A stretch of 50,662 nt of DNA. It comes from an uncultured Rhodospirillales bacterium (GTDB lineage: Bacteria > Pseudomonadota > Alphaproteobacteria > Acetobacterales > Acetobacteraceae). The stretch spans positions 1 to 50,662 of the forward strand of contig CAIYSR010000175.1 in assembly GCA_903928895.1 (NCBI GenBank). Direction: 5' to 3'. Below are positions 1 to 8,451 of the stretch, piece by piece. Both the position numbers and the translations under genes were made by a program. Under the pieces are notes generated by a model. It made no database searches and was not told where the DNA came from. It saw only the letters and a program-made list of their open reading frames with translations. The stretch's first letter is position 1. Each line of letters starts with the position of its first letter.

Positions 1-11
1 AACGTGTAAAA

Positions 12-75
12 TTTTTTTGTTTCTTTTTTTCAAAAAAGAAAGCGCTTTCTTTTTTGAAAAAAAGAAACAAAAAAC
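12..75. terminator. T/A-rich palindromic bidirectional terminator, copy 1
   Basis: A perfect inverted repeat with arms of about 25 bases (19-43 and 44-68), extended by T and A runs on both sides, so a transcript from either strand forms a hairpin ending in U residues. It lies directly after the stop codon of the minus-strand amidohydrolase, and the sequence around that stop (AACGGATAGAAG read on the minus strand) recurs at the other copies. The contig begins here, so the repeat probably broke the assembly. Confidence 0.75.
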
Positions 76-77
76 TT

Positions 78-1703
78 CTATCCGTTGAAGACTCCGTGGC
101 GGTCGAAGACCGGGTGCCCGGCGAGCAAAGTGAGGTCGGCGCGCGTGGCCGGGATGTCGGTGGCGGGGATGGTGAAGATGTCGCGGTCGAGGATGGCGAT
201 GTCGGCGAGCTGGCCCGGCACGATGCGGCCGCGCTGGTGTTCGGCGAACTGGGTGTAGGCGCCGCACCAGGTGTAGCTGTGGACGGCCTCGGCGACGCTG
301 ATGGCCTCGTGCGGGGCGATCAGGGTGCCGCGGCTGGTGCGGCGCAGGACCTGGGTGGCGATGTTCTGGAACGGGTCGGTCGAGGAGACCGGAGCGTCGG
401 AGCCGGCGGCGGGGTGCAGGCCGGCGTCGAACCAGGTGCGCATGGGATTGCAGGTCTCGGCGCGGGCGCGGCCGATCTGCGTGATGTAGTTGTCGCCGAA
501 TTCGTAGAGGAAGATGCCCTGGGGGACGGCTTCGATGCCACGGGCGGCCATGCGCTCGGTCTGGCCGGGGGCCATGAATTCGCAGTGCTCGATGCGGTGA
601 CGGCGCTCGGCGAGGGGGAACTCGGCGCAATCGGCCTCCTCCATGCCCTGCAGGGTGACCTCGATGCCGGCGTCGCCGATGGCGTGGATGGCGAGCTGCC
701 AGCCCTGGCGGTGGTAGGTGTTGAGCAGGGATTTGAGCATTTCCGGCGGGAACATGAACATGCCGGTGCCGCCGCCGTTTTCGTAGGGCACGCTGACGGC
801 GGCGGTGCGGCCGCCGATGGAGCCGTCGGCGAAGACCTTCATCGCGCCCCAGCGCAGCATGTCGTCGCCCTGCATAGGGCGGATGCCGGCGGCCCAGGCG
901 GCTGCGGCGATGCCCTCGGGGTTGCCGGCCAGACAGCCCCAGACCCGCACCGGCAGGCGTCCCTCGGCATGGGCGGCGCGATAGGCGTCGATTTCCGCCA
1001 TGCCGGCGATCATGCCGACATTGGCGTCCATCACGGCGGTGAAGCCCTGGGTGTTCATGAAGCGGCCGGCGCGCTCGATCGCAGCGACCAGGGCGGCCTG
1101 GTCCGGCGGCGGCATGCGGTCGCGGATGCGGCGCATCGCGCGCTCCAGCACCAGGCCGGTCAAGGCGCCGTCGCGCCGCTCGAAGGCGCCGCCTTCGGGG
1201 TCCGGCGTGTTGTGGCCGATTTCGGCGACCGCGAAGGCGGCGTGGTTGGCGACGCCGACATGGCCGCAGGCGCGGGTGATGAAGACGGAGTGGTCGGGGG
1301 ACGCGGCCTGCAACTCGTCCGCGGTGGGATGGCGGTTGACGTCGAGCCGGGTGTGGTCGTAGCCGCGGCCGAGGACCCAGGCGCCCTTCGGGGCGGTGCG
1401 CGCGGCGGCGCGGATGCGGGCGAGCAGTTCGTCGAGCGAGGTCACCTCCTCGGCGCGCAGATTGACCTGGCCCATGGTGATGCCGAGCGGCAGCAGATGC
1501 TGGTGGCTGTCGTTGAAGGCCGGGACCGCGATGCGGCCGCCGAGATCGATCCGGCGGGTGCGCGGCCCGGCCAGAGCCGCCACGGCGTCGTGCTTGCCGG
1601 CGGCGACGATGCGGTTGCCGTGGATGGCGAGGGCCTCGGCGAAGCCGTCATGCAGGCCGCGGAAGATGCGGCCGCCGTGGATGAGGATGTCGGCGTAGCT
1701 CAT
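78..1703 (-). CDS. YtcJ-type amidohydrolase (amidohydrolase family 3)
   Basis: Predicted metal-dependent hydrolase of the YtcJ/ExoB-like branch of the amidohydrolase superfamily, acting on C-N bonds of small cyclic or amide substrates; the substrate cannot be told from sequence. The 541-residue length fits the family. The N-terminal beta-sandwich strand (ADILIHGGRIF) is followed by the metal-binding HxH (His67, His69 in NDSHQH). Later conserved blocks are HAIGDAG near residue 340, RIEHCEF near 370 and the C-terminal GSDAPVSSTDPF. There is no signal peptide, so it is cytoplasmic. The solute-binding protein gene upstream on the same strand ends 199 bases away with a strong hairpin between them, so this gene probably has its own promoter. 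A T-rich terminator abuts its stop. Confidence 0.88.
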   Translation of the reverse strand: MSYADILIHGGRIFRGLHDGFAEALAIHGNRIVAAGKHDAVAALAGPRTRRIDLGGRIAVPAFNDSHQHLLPLGITMGQVNLRAEEVTSLDELLARIRAAARTAPKGAWVLGRGYDHTRLDVNRHPTADELQAASPDHSVFITRACGHVGVANHAAFAVAEIGHNTPDPEGGAFERRDGALTGLVLERAMRRIRDRMPPPDQAALVAAIERAGRFMNTQGFTAVMDANVGMIAGMAEIDAYRAAHAEGRLPVRVWGCLAGNPEGIAAAAWAAGIRPMQGDDMLRWGAMKVFADGSIGGRTAAVSVPYENGGGTGMFMFPPEMLKSLLNTYHRQGWQLAIHAIGDAGIEVTLQGMEEADCAEFPLAERRHRIEHCEFMAPGQTERMAARGIEAVPQGIFLYEFGDNYITQIGRARAETCNPMRTWFDAGLHPAAGSDAPVSSTDPFQNIATQVLRRTSRGTLIAPHEAISVAEAVHSYTWCGAYTQFAEHQRGRIVPGQLADIAILDRDIFTIPATDIPATRADLTLLAGHPVFDRHGVFNG

Positions 1704-1760
1704 GGCAGTCTCCGCGCATGCGATGCGGCGGGACTTTCCTAGCGGCTACCCCGACCGTCA

Positions 1761-1791
1761 AGGCGCCCTCCCGCATCACGGGAGGGCGCCT
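1761..1791. terminator. strong GC hairpin
   Basis: Perfect 13-bp inverted repeat (arms 1761-1773 and 1779-1791, AGGCGCCCTCCCG) with a 5-nt loop, in the gap between the amidohydrolase start and the solute-binding protein stop. No T-run follows on either strand, so it may be a transcript-end stabiliser rather than a classical intrinsic terminator. Confidence 0.6.
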
Positions 1792-1796
1792 CTGGA

Positions 1797-1896
1797 GCGT
1801 GATCGTTTGAGGCCGACGGGTTAGAAAACGTGAATCACGCGACAAAACAAAGAGCTAGAGCATTATTGGAACGCCTATCAGTTCCGATAATGCTCT
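1797..1896 (+). repeat. 100-bp dispersed repeat, family A copy 1
   Basis: First of two 100-base copies; the other is 8452-8551 in reverse orientation, about 86% identical by eye. It has two foldable parts. GCGTGAT (1797-1803) can pair with ATCACGC (1834-1840). A 16-bp stem (1857-1872 with 1881-1896) closes an 8-nt loop starting GCCTATC. Between copies the second stem differs at several positions but pairing is kept by matching changes on both arms. Here the element lies just after the stop of the solute-binding protein gene, so that gene's transcript reads it antisense. Confidence 0.85.
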
Positions 1897-1902
1897 AAAA
1901 GA

Positions 1903-3483
1903 TTAGACCTTCTTCACGCCCCAGAATACCGGGCTGCCCGACTTCACCACATCGGTGACGTTCGCCCGATAGGCCGTCGGCGTCGTCCACTCGCCGGTGG
2001 GGAAGAACGGGATGTGCTCGAGGGCCAGGTGCTGCATGTCCGCACACACCGCCTTCTGGGCGGCGAGGTCCGGCGCCTCGAACCACTTCTCGCGCAGCGC
2101 CTCCATTTCCGCGTCCACCGGCCAGCCGAACCAGCCGTCCTTGCCGTTGCCGCGCAGCGGCACGTGCCCGCCGGGGTTGGACACCGACAGCCCGCCCCAG
2201 GTGGTGCAGAAGGCGTTCCAGCCGCCCTGCTCCGGCGGCTCATGCTTGGCGCGGCGCGTGACCAGCGTGCCCCAATCCATCAGCGTGTACTGGGAGTTGA
2301 TCCCGATCGCCTTGAACATCGCATCCGTGACCAGCGCCATGGCGGTGAGCTGCGGCTGGTCGGACGGGGACATCAGCGTCACCGGTTCGCCCTTGTAGCC
2401 GCTTTCGGCCACCATCTTCTTGGCCTTGGCGAGGTCGCGCTTGCCGATCAGCAGCTCCATATCCACCGTCGAGGCCATCGGCGAGCCGGTGACGAAGATG
2501 CCGGCCTTCTTGCCGAACTCGTCCTTGAAGTCGCCGAGCACGGCGTTCATGAACTCGTCCTGGTCGACGGCGGCCTGCACCGCCTTGAGCAGCTTGGGAT
2601 TGTTGAACGGCGGCAGTTCGTGGTTGACGCCGATGACGCCGAGGGCGGCGAGCGGGCTGATCACTTCGACGCGGACGTTCTTGTCCTTGCGCAACAGCGG
2701 CAGCTGGTCGAACAGCGGGTTCTCCCACCAGTCGACCTCGCCGCGCTGCAGGGCCGACAGGCTGGTGGCGGGATCGGGGATGATTTTCCACTCGACCCGA
2801 TCGAAATTCACCACCTTGCCGCCGGCGAGGTAGCTCGGCTTGCCCTCGCGGGGGACGTATTTTTCGTTCTTCGCGTAGGCCGCCGAGGCGCCGGAGACCC
2901 ATTCGTCCTTCAGGAACCGGAACGGGCCGCTGCCGATGTATTCGCTGATCTGGGTGAAGGCGTCGGTCTTGGCGATGCGCTCGGGCATGATGAAGCAGTT
3001 GTTGTAGCCCAGCGCGTAGCGCATCAGCGGGTATGGTTTCTTCAGCCGGATGACGATGGTCTTGTCATCGGGGGCCGAGATCGAGTCGAGCTGGCCCATC
3101 ATGCGCTGGCCGAACCCGTCGCGCTTGGCCCAGCGGGTGATCGACATGACGCAATCCTTGGCCAGCACCTTTTCGCCGTCGGTGAAGGCCAGCCCGTCGC
3201 GCAGCACCATCTTCCAGGTCAGCCCGTCGGCCGAGACCTCGTCGCCGGCGAGCATTTGCAGATGCGGCATCAGCTTCTCGTCGATGCCGTAGAGCGTGTC
3301 CCACACCATGGCGCCGTGCAGCCAGGCCACCGTCGCCGTCGTCCAGATCGGGTCGGGATTGGCGAGATTGGCCTGCGGGATATAGCGCAGCACCTTTGCC
3401 GTGCCCTGCGCCAGGGCAGGGCGGGCCAGAGAGGTTGCCAGCGCGGCACCGCCGCCGGCCAGAACGCCACGTCGCTTGATCAT
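1903..3483 (-). CDS. ABC transporter solute-binding protein, family 5, Tat-exported
   Basis: Periplasmic binding protein of the peptide/nickel/opine class (SBP_bac_5), 526 residues. The N-terminus reads MIKRRGVLAGG followed by a hydrophobic stretch and ARPALAQ, which looks like a twin-arginine signal peptide with cleavage after Ala-Leu-Ala. Family blocks include LRDGLAFTDGEKVLAKD near residue 110 and FNNPKLLKAVQAAVDQ near 305. An in-frame upstream extension of 64 codons exists, but the ATG at 3483 has AAGGGGAAG just before it and starts the signal peptide. No permease or ATPase gene is nearby, so it must work with a transporter encoded elsewhere. It is divergent from the MlrC-type gene with a 91-base shared promoter region. 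The ligand is unknown. Confidence 0.9.
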   Translation of the reverse strand: MIKRRGVLAGGGAALATSLARPALAQGTAKVLRYIPQANLANPDPIWTTATVAWLHGAMVWDTLYGIDEKLMPHLQMLAGDEVSADGLTWKMVLRDGLAFTDGEKVLAKDCVMSITRWAKRDGFGQRMMGQLDSISAPDDKTIVIRLKKPYPLMRYALGYNNCFIMPERIAKTDAFTQISEYIGSGPFRFLKDEWVSGASAAYAKNEKYVPREGKPSYLAGGKVVNFDRVEWKIIPDPATSLSALQRGEVDWWENPLFDQLPLLRKDKNVRVEVISPLAALGVIGVNHELPPFNNPKLLKAVQAAVDQDEFMNAVLGDFKDEFGKKAGIFVTGSPMASTVDMELLIGKRDLAKAKKMVAESGYKGEPVTLMSPSDQPQLTAMALVTDAMFKAIGINSQYTLMDWGTLVTRRAKHEPPEQGGWNAFCTTWGGLSVSNPGGHVPLRGNGKDGWFGWPVDAEMEALREKWFEAPDLAAQKAVCADMQHLALEHIPFFPTGEWTTPTAYRANVTDVVKSGSPVFWGVKKV

Positions 3484-3574
3484 CAAACTTCCCCTTGTTG
3501 TTGCCGCGACCGGGCTTCCGTTTGCCGCCCGCCGGTGACACGATGACGCAATTCCGGTGCCAAGGAGAAGCCCC

Positions 3575-5074
3575 ATGCGTCTGCTGCTCGCCACCATGTC
3601 GCACGAGACCAACACGTTCTCCCCAGTGCCCACGAAGCTGGCACGCTTCTGCCGCGACGGCACCACGTTGCTCAAAGGCGAGGCGGCGGCCGATTTCTAC
3701 CGCAATACCGGCACCTGCATGGGCGGCTATCTTCAGGTGGCGGCGGAGGCGGGGGCTGCGATCACGGTGGCGGTGTGTGCGAGCGCGCCACCGTCCGGCC
3801 GGGTCGATGCCGAAGCGTTCGAACTTTTCTGCGGTTTGATCACCGACGCGGTCGCCGCCGGGGGCTGGGACGGTATCATGCTGGACCTGCACGGGGCGAT
3901 GGCGGTCGAAACCTTCGAGGACGGCGAGGGCGAACTGCTGCGGCGCATCCGGGCGATCGACCGCGCGACGCCGATCTGCGTCGCCTACGACATGCATGCC
4001 AATGTGTTTGCCGACATGGTGGTCAACGCCGATGTCGTGGCGGGCTACCACACCTATCCGCATATCGACATGAAGGAGACCGCGATCCGGGCCGGCCGGG
4101 CGCTGCTTGGCGTGATCGCCGGGAAGCTCAAGCCGAGCACCGCCTGGGGCGGCGTGCCGATGCTGCCGCATGTGATGGCGCAGGGCACCCATATGTTCCC
4201 CAACAAGGACCTCCAGGCCAAGTGCGCGGCCTGGGAAGCCAGCGGGCGTGCCGTGGCGGCGTCGCTGTTCGTCGGCTTTCCCCATGCCGACGTCCCGATG
4301 GCGGGACTGTCGGCCGTCGTGGTCACCGACAACAACCCGGCCGATGCGCAGGCGATGGTGGAAGAGCTGCTCGCCTTCGCCTGGAACGCGCGGGAGGGCT
4401 TCACCTTTCAGATCGAGCCGCTGGAGGAGAGCGTGGCGCGGGCGAAGATGCTGGGCGAGGCGGGGCCCGGCGTGGTGCTGCTCGACCATTTCGACAATTG
4501 CGCCTCGGGCGGCACGATGGATACCACCGACGTGCTGCGCGAAATCATCCGCCAGGAGCTCGATGACGTCGTGTTCTTCGGCATCTACGACCCCGACGCG
4601 GTCAAGCAGGCCGCCGGCGCGGGGATCGGCCAGGAGGTCGAGCTTGAGATCGGCGCCAAGCTCGACATGCCGGCGCTGCAATCGGGCAGCCGGCCGTTGC
4701 GTGTGGCGGGCAAGGTGCGGACCCTTTCGGCCGGCTACTACCGCGCCACCGGCGGGCTGAGCCCCGGACTCCAGGTCTATATGGGCACCACCGCGGTGCT
4801 GGATACCGGGCGCGTGCAGATCGTGCTGCTGAGCCGCCATATCGAGCCGACGGCGCAGGAGATGATGCGCATCCTCGGCATCGACCCGGCGGCCAAGCGC
4901 TTCATCGCGATCAAGAGCCGGGTCCACTGGCGCGCCGATCTCGGCAAGCTTGCGCGCGAAATCGTCGAATGCGCGGGGGTGGGGGTCTGCACGTCGGACT
5001 ACGGGCAACTCACGTTCCGCAATGTGCGCCGCCCGATCTATCCGCTGGACCCGGAAATGACGTTGAACGGATAG
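3575..5074 (+). CDS. M81 family metallopeptidase (MlrC / microcystinase C-like)
   Basis: A 499-residue member of the MlrC family, named for the last enzyme of microcystin degradation; most family members have unknown substrates and occur next to peptide or amino-acid uptake genes. The start MRLLLATMSHETNTFSP is diagnostic. Conserved metal-site blocks are LDLHGAM near residue 107, YDMHANV near 138 and YHTYPHID near 158, with ASGGTMDTTDVLR in the C-terminal half. The ATG at 3575 is preceded by AAGGAG with 7-nt spacing; an upstream GTG at 3557 was not used. It is divergent from a solute-binding protein gene, an arrangement that suggests hydrolysis of the compound that protein captures. The stop codon is part of a T-rich terminator repeat. 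Confidence 0.88.
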   Translation: MRLLLATMSHETNTFSPVPTKLARFCRDGTTLLKGEAAADFYRNTGTCMGGYLQVAAEAGAAITVAVCASAPPSGRVDAEAFELFCGLITDAVAAGGWDGIMLDLHGAMAVETFEDGEGELLRRIRAIDRATPICVAYDMHANVFADMVVNADVVAGYHTYPHIDMKETAIRAGRALLGVIAGKLKPSTAWGGVPMLPHVMAQGTHMFPNKDLQAKCAAWEASGRAVAASLFVGFPHADVPMAGLSAVVVTDNNPADAQAMVEELLAFAWNAREGFTFQIEPLEESVARAKMLGEAGPGVVLLDHFDNCASGGTMDTTDVLREIIRQELDDVVFFGIYDPDAVKQAAGAGIGQEVELEIGAKLDMPALQSGSRPLRVAGKVRTLSAGYYRATGGLSPGLQVYMGTTAVLDTGRVQIVLLSRHIEPTAQEMMRILGIDPAAKRFIAIKSRVHWRADLGKLAREIVECAGVGVCTSDYGQLTFRNVRRPIYPLDPEMTLNG

Positions 5075-5076
5075 AA

Positions 5077-5141
5077 GTTTTTTGCTTCTTTTTTTCAAAA
5101 AAGAAGGCCTTCTTTTTTTGGAAAAAAAGAAGCAAAAAAAC
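5077..5141. terminator. T/A-rich palindromic bidirectional terminator, copy 2
   Basis: Near-perfect palindrome of about 65 bases centred at 5107/5108, built from GCTTCTTTTTTTC and its complement, with T-runs on one side and A-runs on the other. It differs from copy 1 at the stem centre (GAAGG/CCTTC instead of GAAAGC/GCTTTC), and both arms changed together. It separates the MlrC-type gene from the Rieske gene. Confidence 0.8.
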
Positions 5142-5165
5142 TGCATCCGTTAAGGGGAGCCGACC

Positions 5166-6272
5166 ATGAACGATTTCGCGCCCGTTGCCATCCATGCCGA
5201 TCCCGCCTTGTCGGATACGCTGCCGGGGTGGGTCTATACCTCGGAGGCGCATCTCGCGGTCGAGCGGGAGAAGCTGTTCTTCAAGACCTGGCATTATGCC
5301 GGGGCCACGGACGAGCTGCCCAATGCCGGCGATTATCTCACCGCGCGGCTGCTGGACCAGTCGATCCTGGTGATGCGCGGGCGCGACGGCGGGCTGCGCG
5401 CGTTCTACAATGTCTGCCAGCACCGCGCGCACGAGCTGCTCGAGGGCAGCGGCAATGCGCGCGTGGTGACCTGCCCCTATCACGCCTGGTCGTACCATGA
5501 TGACGGCAGCCTGCGCACCGCGCGCGGGGCCGAGCGGCAGCCGTTCTTCGATCCCGACCGGTTCTGTCTCAAGCCGGTGCGGATCGAGGTGTTCGCCGGG
5601 CGGTTCATCTTCTTCAACCTCGATCCCGCCGCCGCCTCGCTGGCGGAGACGGCGGGCGAGCTCGCCGCCGATATCATCGCCGAAACGCCAGATTTTGCTG
5701 CCTTGCGGCCGACCACGTCGAACCCGCCGCGGCCGATGCAGGCGAACTGGAAGGTAGTGCTCGACAATTTCCACGAGTGCTACCACTGCGGCCCGGCCCA
5801 CCCCGCCTTCGCCGACCTGATCGACATGGCGTGCTACCGCACCACGACGACGGGGCTGTGGTCGAAGCAGAAGGGCCAACTCGCCCGGGCGGACAACAAG
5901 GCCTATCCGGTGGCGGCTCAGGCCAACCACATGACCGTCTTCTGGTTCCTGTGGCCCACCACGACGTTCGGCTTCCTGCCGGGCAGCCCGTCCTTGTCGG
6001 TGACATCGACGATGCCGCTGACCGCCGGCACCAGCGTGCGGCGGTTTCACAACTTCGCCTTGCCCGGCGCCCCCGTCGATGAGGCCAAGCGCGTCTATGG
6101 GCAGACCGTGCTCGGGCCGGAGGACGTGGCGATCTGCGAGTCGGTCCAGCGCGGTCTCAACTCGCGCGGCTATACCGCCGGGCGTTTCGTGCATGACCCC
6201 GAGGGCGGCCAGACGACGGAAGCGGCGGTTCACCATTTCCATCGTCTGTATGCCGAAGCCATGGAATTCTGA
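5166..6272 (+). CDS. Rieske non-heme iron oxygenase, alpha subunit
   Basis: Terminal oxygenase of an aromatic-ring-hydroxylating or quaternary-amine-type Rieske system, 368 residues. The Rieske 2Fe-2S site is Cys84-X-His86 and Cys103-X2-His106 (NVCQHRAHE and CPYHAW). The mononuclear iron site follows with NWKVVLDNFHECYH near residues 194-207, where His207 and His212 are the likely ligands. The length and sequence flavour resemble glycine-betaine/carnitine-type monooxygenase alpha subunits more than naphthalene-type dioxygenases, but that is a judgement by eye. AAGGGGAG precedes the ATG by 8 bases. No reductase or beta subunit gene is adjacent, so electrons must come from a partner encoded elsewhere. 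Cytoplasmic. Confidence 0.9.
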   Translation: MNDFAPVAIHADPALSDTLPGWVYTSEAHLAVEREKLFFKTWHYAGATDELPNAGDYLTARLLDQSILVMRGRDGGLRAFYNVCQHRAHELLEGSGNARVVTCPYHAWSYHDDGSLRTARGAERQPFFDPDRFCLKPVRIEVFAGRFIFFNLDPAAASLAETAGELAADIIAETPDFAALRPTTSNPPRPMQANWKVVLDNFHECYHCGPAHPAFADLIDMACYRTTTTGLWSKQKGQLARADNKAYPVAAQANHMTVFWFLWPTTTFGFLPGSPSLSVTSTMPLTAGTSVRRFHNFALPGAPVDEAKRVYGQTVLGPEDVAICESVQRGLNSRGYTAGRFVHDPEGGQTTEAAVHHFHRLYAEAMEF

Positions 6273-6302
6273 CTGCGCTCGTAGAGAAAAAGGAAAACCT
6301 AT

Positions 6303-6318
6303 ACGGAACGTCTTCCGT
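6303..6318. promoter_or_regulatory. small palindrome upstream of the FNR-like gene
   Basis: ACGGAA-CGTC-TTCCGT, a 6-bp inverted repeat with a 4-nt spacer in the 122-base gap between the Rieske stop and the regulator start. It is too short to be a good terminator and has no T-run. It could be an operator for either gene; nothing else in the sequence identifies the binder. It is not an FNR box (TTGAT-N4-ATCAA), and none was seen here. Confidence 0.3.
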
Positions 6319-6394
6319 CCTGCGTATAAGTACCCATTCGAATTTCACGGGTTTATGCTAACGTTGGTCTCTCCGATTGCGTATCCTCACCGCC

Positions 6395-7216
6395 ATGGAC
6401 ACGAAATGGTCCAGTAGCCGAATTGGTGGGGGGCGACGGGAAACCGTCGCGGGCCGAATGCGCGATATCCGCGAGACGGCGATGCGGCCGGCGCAGCCCG
6501 GAGCGATGCGGCTGGAGACGGGGTGCGACCAATGCGGCGCGCGGGCCAGCAACGTGTGCAGCACCCTCGCCTTCAAGGACCTCGACCGCCTCGCCCGCAT
6601 CGCGGAGCCGATGATTTTCGCGCCGGGGCAGAGTTTCATCCGCGAGAGCTCGCCGGCGGAGCATTTCTTCAATATCACCTCCGGCACCGCCCGGCTGTTC
6701 AAGATGCTGGCGGACGGCAGGCAGCAGATCACCGGATTCGCCGGCGAGGGGCATTTTCTCGGCCTCGCCGTGCCGACCGCCTATGCCTATGGCGCCGAAG
6801 CGGTCGACACGGTGCGCCTGTGCCGCTATCCGCGCCAGCGCCTGATGCGCCTGCTCGCCGAATTTCCGGCGATGGAGCGGCGCATGCTGGAGGAGGTCTC
6901 CAACGAACTGGTTGCGGCTCAGGAGCAGATGCTGCTGCTCGGCCGCAAGAACGCGCGCGAGCGCATCGCCTCCTTCCTGGTGCGCCGCATGGCGATCACG
7001 CCGCTGCGCCATGGCGTCGCGCTGCCGCGGATCGCCATGGTGCGACTGCCGATGGCGCGCCGCGACATCGGCGACTATCTCGGGATGACCATCGAGACCG
7101 TCAGCCGGACCCTGGGGACCATGAAGCGGGAGGGGATGATCGCCATCCCGGACCCCGCCCGGATCGTCATCCAGCGCCCCGCCGCGCTGCTCGCGCTGGC
7201 CAACGGCCTGGCCTGA
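6395..7216 (+). CDS. FNR/Crp-family oxygen-responsive transcription regulator
   Basis: Cytoplasmic regulator, about 273 residues from the ATG at 6395. The N-terminal cysteines Cys44-X2-Cys47-X7-Cys55 and a central Cys143 (VRLCRYP) match the 4Fe-4S ligand set of alphaproteobacterial FnrN/FnrL proteins, so it is probably an oxygen sensor. A cyclic-nucleotide-binding-like beta barrel spans about 75-150. The winged helix at about 222-245 carries ETVSR, whose Glu, Ser and Arg match the FNR recognition helix, so the site should be TTGAT-N4-ATCAA. The start is uncertain: a TTG at 6377 and ATGs at 6458 and 6482 are in frame and no clean ribosome site marks any of them. It probably controls genes outside the window. 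Confidence 0.88.
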   Translation: MDTKWSSSRIGGGRRETVAGRMRDIRETAMRPAQPGAMRLETGCDQCGARASNVCSTLAFKDLDRLARIAEPMIFAPGQSFIRESSPAEHFFNITSGTARLFKMLADGRQQITGFAGEGHFLGLAVPTAYAYGAEAVDTVRLCRYPRQRLMRLLAEFPAMERRMLEEVSNELVAAQEQMLLLGRKNARERIASFLVRRMAITPLRHGVALPRIAMVRLPMARRDIGDYLGMTIETVSRTLGTMKREGMIAIPDPARIVIQRPAALLALANGLA

Positions 7217-7232
7217 GGCAAGGCGTGCGGGG

Positions 7233-8432
7233 TCACGCCTTGAGCGACAACTCCTGCGCGACGACGCCGGCCCAGTAGGCCACGCCGAGCGGGATCATCG
7301 CGTCGTTGAAGTTGAAATGCGGCGTGTGCACGCCGTGGAAACTGCCGTCGGGATTGACGCCGTTGCCGATGAACATGAAGGCGCCGGGCTTCTCCTTCAT
7401 CATGAAGGCGAAATCCTCGCCGCCGGTGCGCGGGGCGGCCTTGGCATCGACATTGGCGGTGCCCACCACGGTTGACGCGGCGGCGGCGGCGACCTCGGTC
7501 TGCTCGGCCTGGTTGACCAGCGGCTCCGCCACCCAGTCGAACATCAGTTCCGCCGTGGCGCCGTGCAGTTTCGCCAGGCCATGCGCGAGTTCGGTGATGC
7601 GGCTCTCGATGATGTCCTTCACCGGCGGGTTGAAGTAGCGCGCGGTGCCGCCGACCACGATTTCGGCGGGCATGACGTTGCAGGATTCGAGCGCCCCGCC
7701 ACCAATATGGCCGACGCTGATGACCGCGGTGTCGAAGGCCGAGATGTTGCGCCCGACGATGGCTTGCAGGCCGAGCACGAAATGGGCCTGGACGATGGAG
7801 AGGTCGGTCGACAAATGGGGCGAGCTGCCGCCGTGGCCGCCGGTGCCGCGGAAGCGGGCATGGAAGATGCAGCCGCCGGCCATGAAGCCGCCGGTGTTGA
7901 TGGCGAATTGGCCGACCGCGGTGCCGGGCATGCAATGCAGCCCGTAGATGGCATCGCAGGGGAAGCGCTCGAACAGCCCGTCGCGCAGCATGGCGAGAGC
8001 GCCGCCGCGGCCCTCCTCGGCGGGCTGGAAGATGAGCTGGACGGTGCCGCTGAAATCGCGATGCGCCGCCAGATGGCGGGCGGCGCCGAGGAGCATGGTG
8101 GTGTGCCCGTCATGGCCGCAGGCATGCATCCGGCCGGTGGCGGTGGAGGCGTAGGGCAGGCCGGTCTGCTCGACGATGGCGAGCGCATCCATGTCGGCGC
8201 GCAGGCCGATCGAGCGCTGGCCGGGCAGCTTGCCCTTGATAGTGGCGACAATGCCGGTGCCGCCGATGCCGGCGACATGCTCGATCCCCCATTCCGTCAG
8301 CTTGGCCGCGACCAGGGCCGAGGTGCGGTGCTCCTCGAGCCCGAGTTCGGGATGGGCGTGGATGTCGCGGCGGATGGCGACGAGCTCGTCGAGATGGGGC
8401 GCGATGGCCTCGATCACATTGGTATGCGGCAT
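7233..8432 (-). CDS. M20 family amidohydrolase (hippurate hydrolase / N-acyl amino acid amidohydrolase type)
   Basis: Zinc-dependent amidohydrolase, 399 residues, of the M20D group that includes hippuricase, IAA-amino-acid hydrolase and carboxypeptidase Ss1. Motifs are HPELGLEEHRTS near residue 30, MHACGHDGHTTM near 100 (metal ligands), FQPAEEGRGGA near 135 (general base Glu) and GGEDFAFM near 345. It cleaves an acyl group from an amino acid in the cytoplasm; the acyl chain cannot be predicted. The ATG at 8432 has AGGAAA upstream. A longer frame reaching 8477 arises only because the adjacent dispersed repeat happens to be open. The idnD-like gene upstream on the same strand could share a transcript, but the repeat lies between. 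Confidence 0.88.
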   Translation of the reverse strand: MPHTNVIEAIAPHLDELVAIRRDIHAHPELGLEEHRTSALVAAKLTEWGIEHVAGIGGTGIVATIKGKLPGQRSIGLRADMDALAIVEQTGLPYASTATGRMHACGHDGHTTMLLGAARHLAAHRDFSGTVQLIFQPAEEGRGGALAMLRDGLFERFPCDAIYGLHCMPGTAVGQFAINTGGFMAGGCIFHARFRGTGGHGGSSPHLSTDLSIVQAHFVLGLQAIVGRNISAFDTAVISVGHIGGGALESCNVMPAEIVVGGTARYFNPPVKDIIESRITELAHGLAKLHGATAELMFDWVAEPLVNQAEQTEVAAAAASTVVGTANVDAKAAPRTGGEDFAFMMKEKPGAFMFIGNGVNPDGSFHGVHTPHFNFNDAMIPLGVAYWAGVVAQELSLKA

Positions 8433-8451
8433 GATGGTTTCCTGTCGAACT

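Noticed and set aside
54-1742. A 562-codon open frame opposite the amidohydrolase gene.
   Set aside because: It is a GC-rich antisense shadow with low-complexity Gly/Ala/Val content and no known domains; the minus-strand frame has clear family motifs.
3065-5146. A 693-codon minus-strand frame across the MlrC-type gene.
   Set aside because: Low-complexity antisense frame. The plus-strand gene has full family motifs and a ribosome site.
5166-7216. Reading the Rieske gene and FNR gene as an operon with a reductase.
   Set aside because: There is no reductase gene; the next gene is a regulator with its own 122-base leader region.
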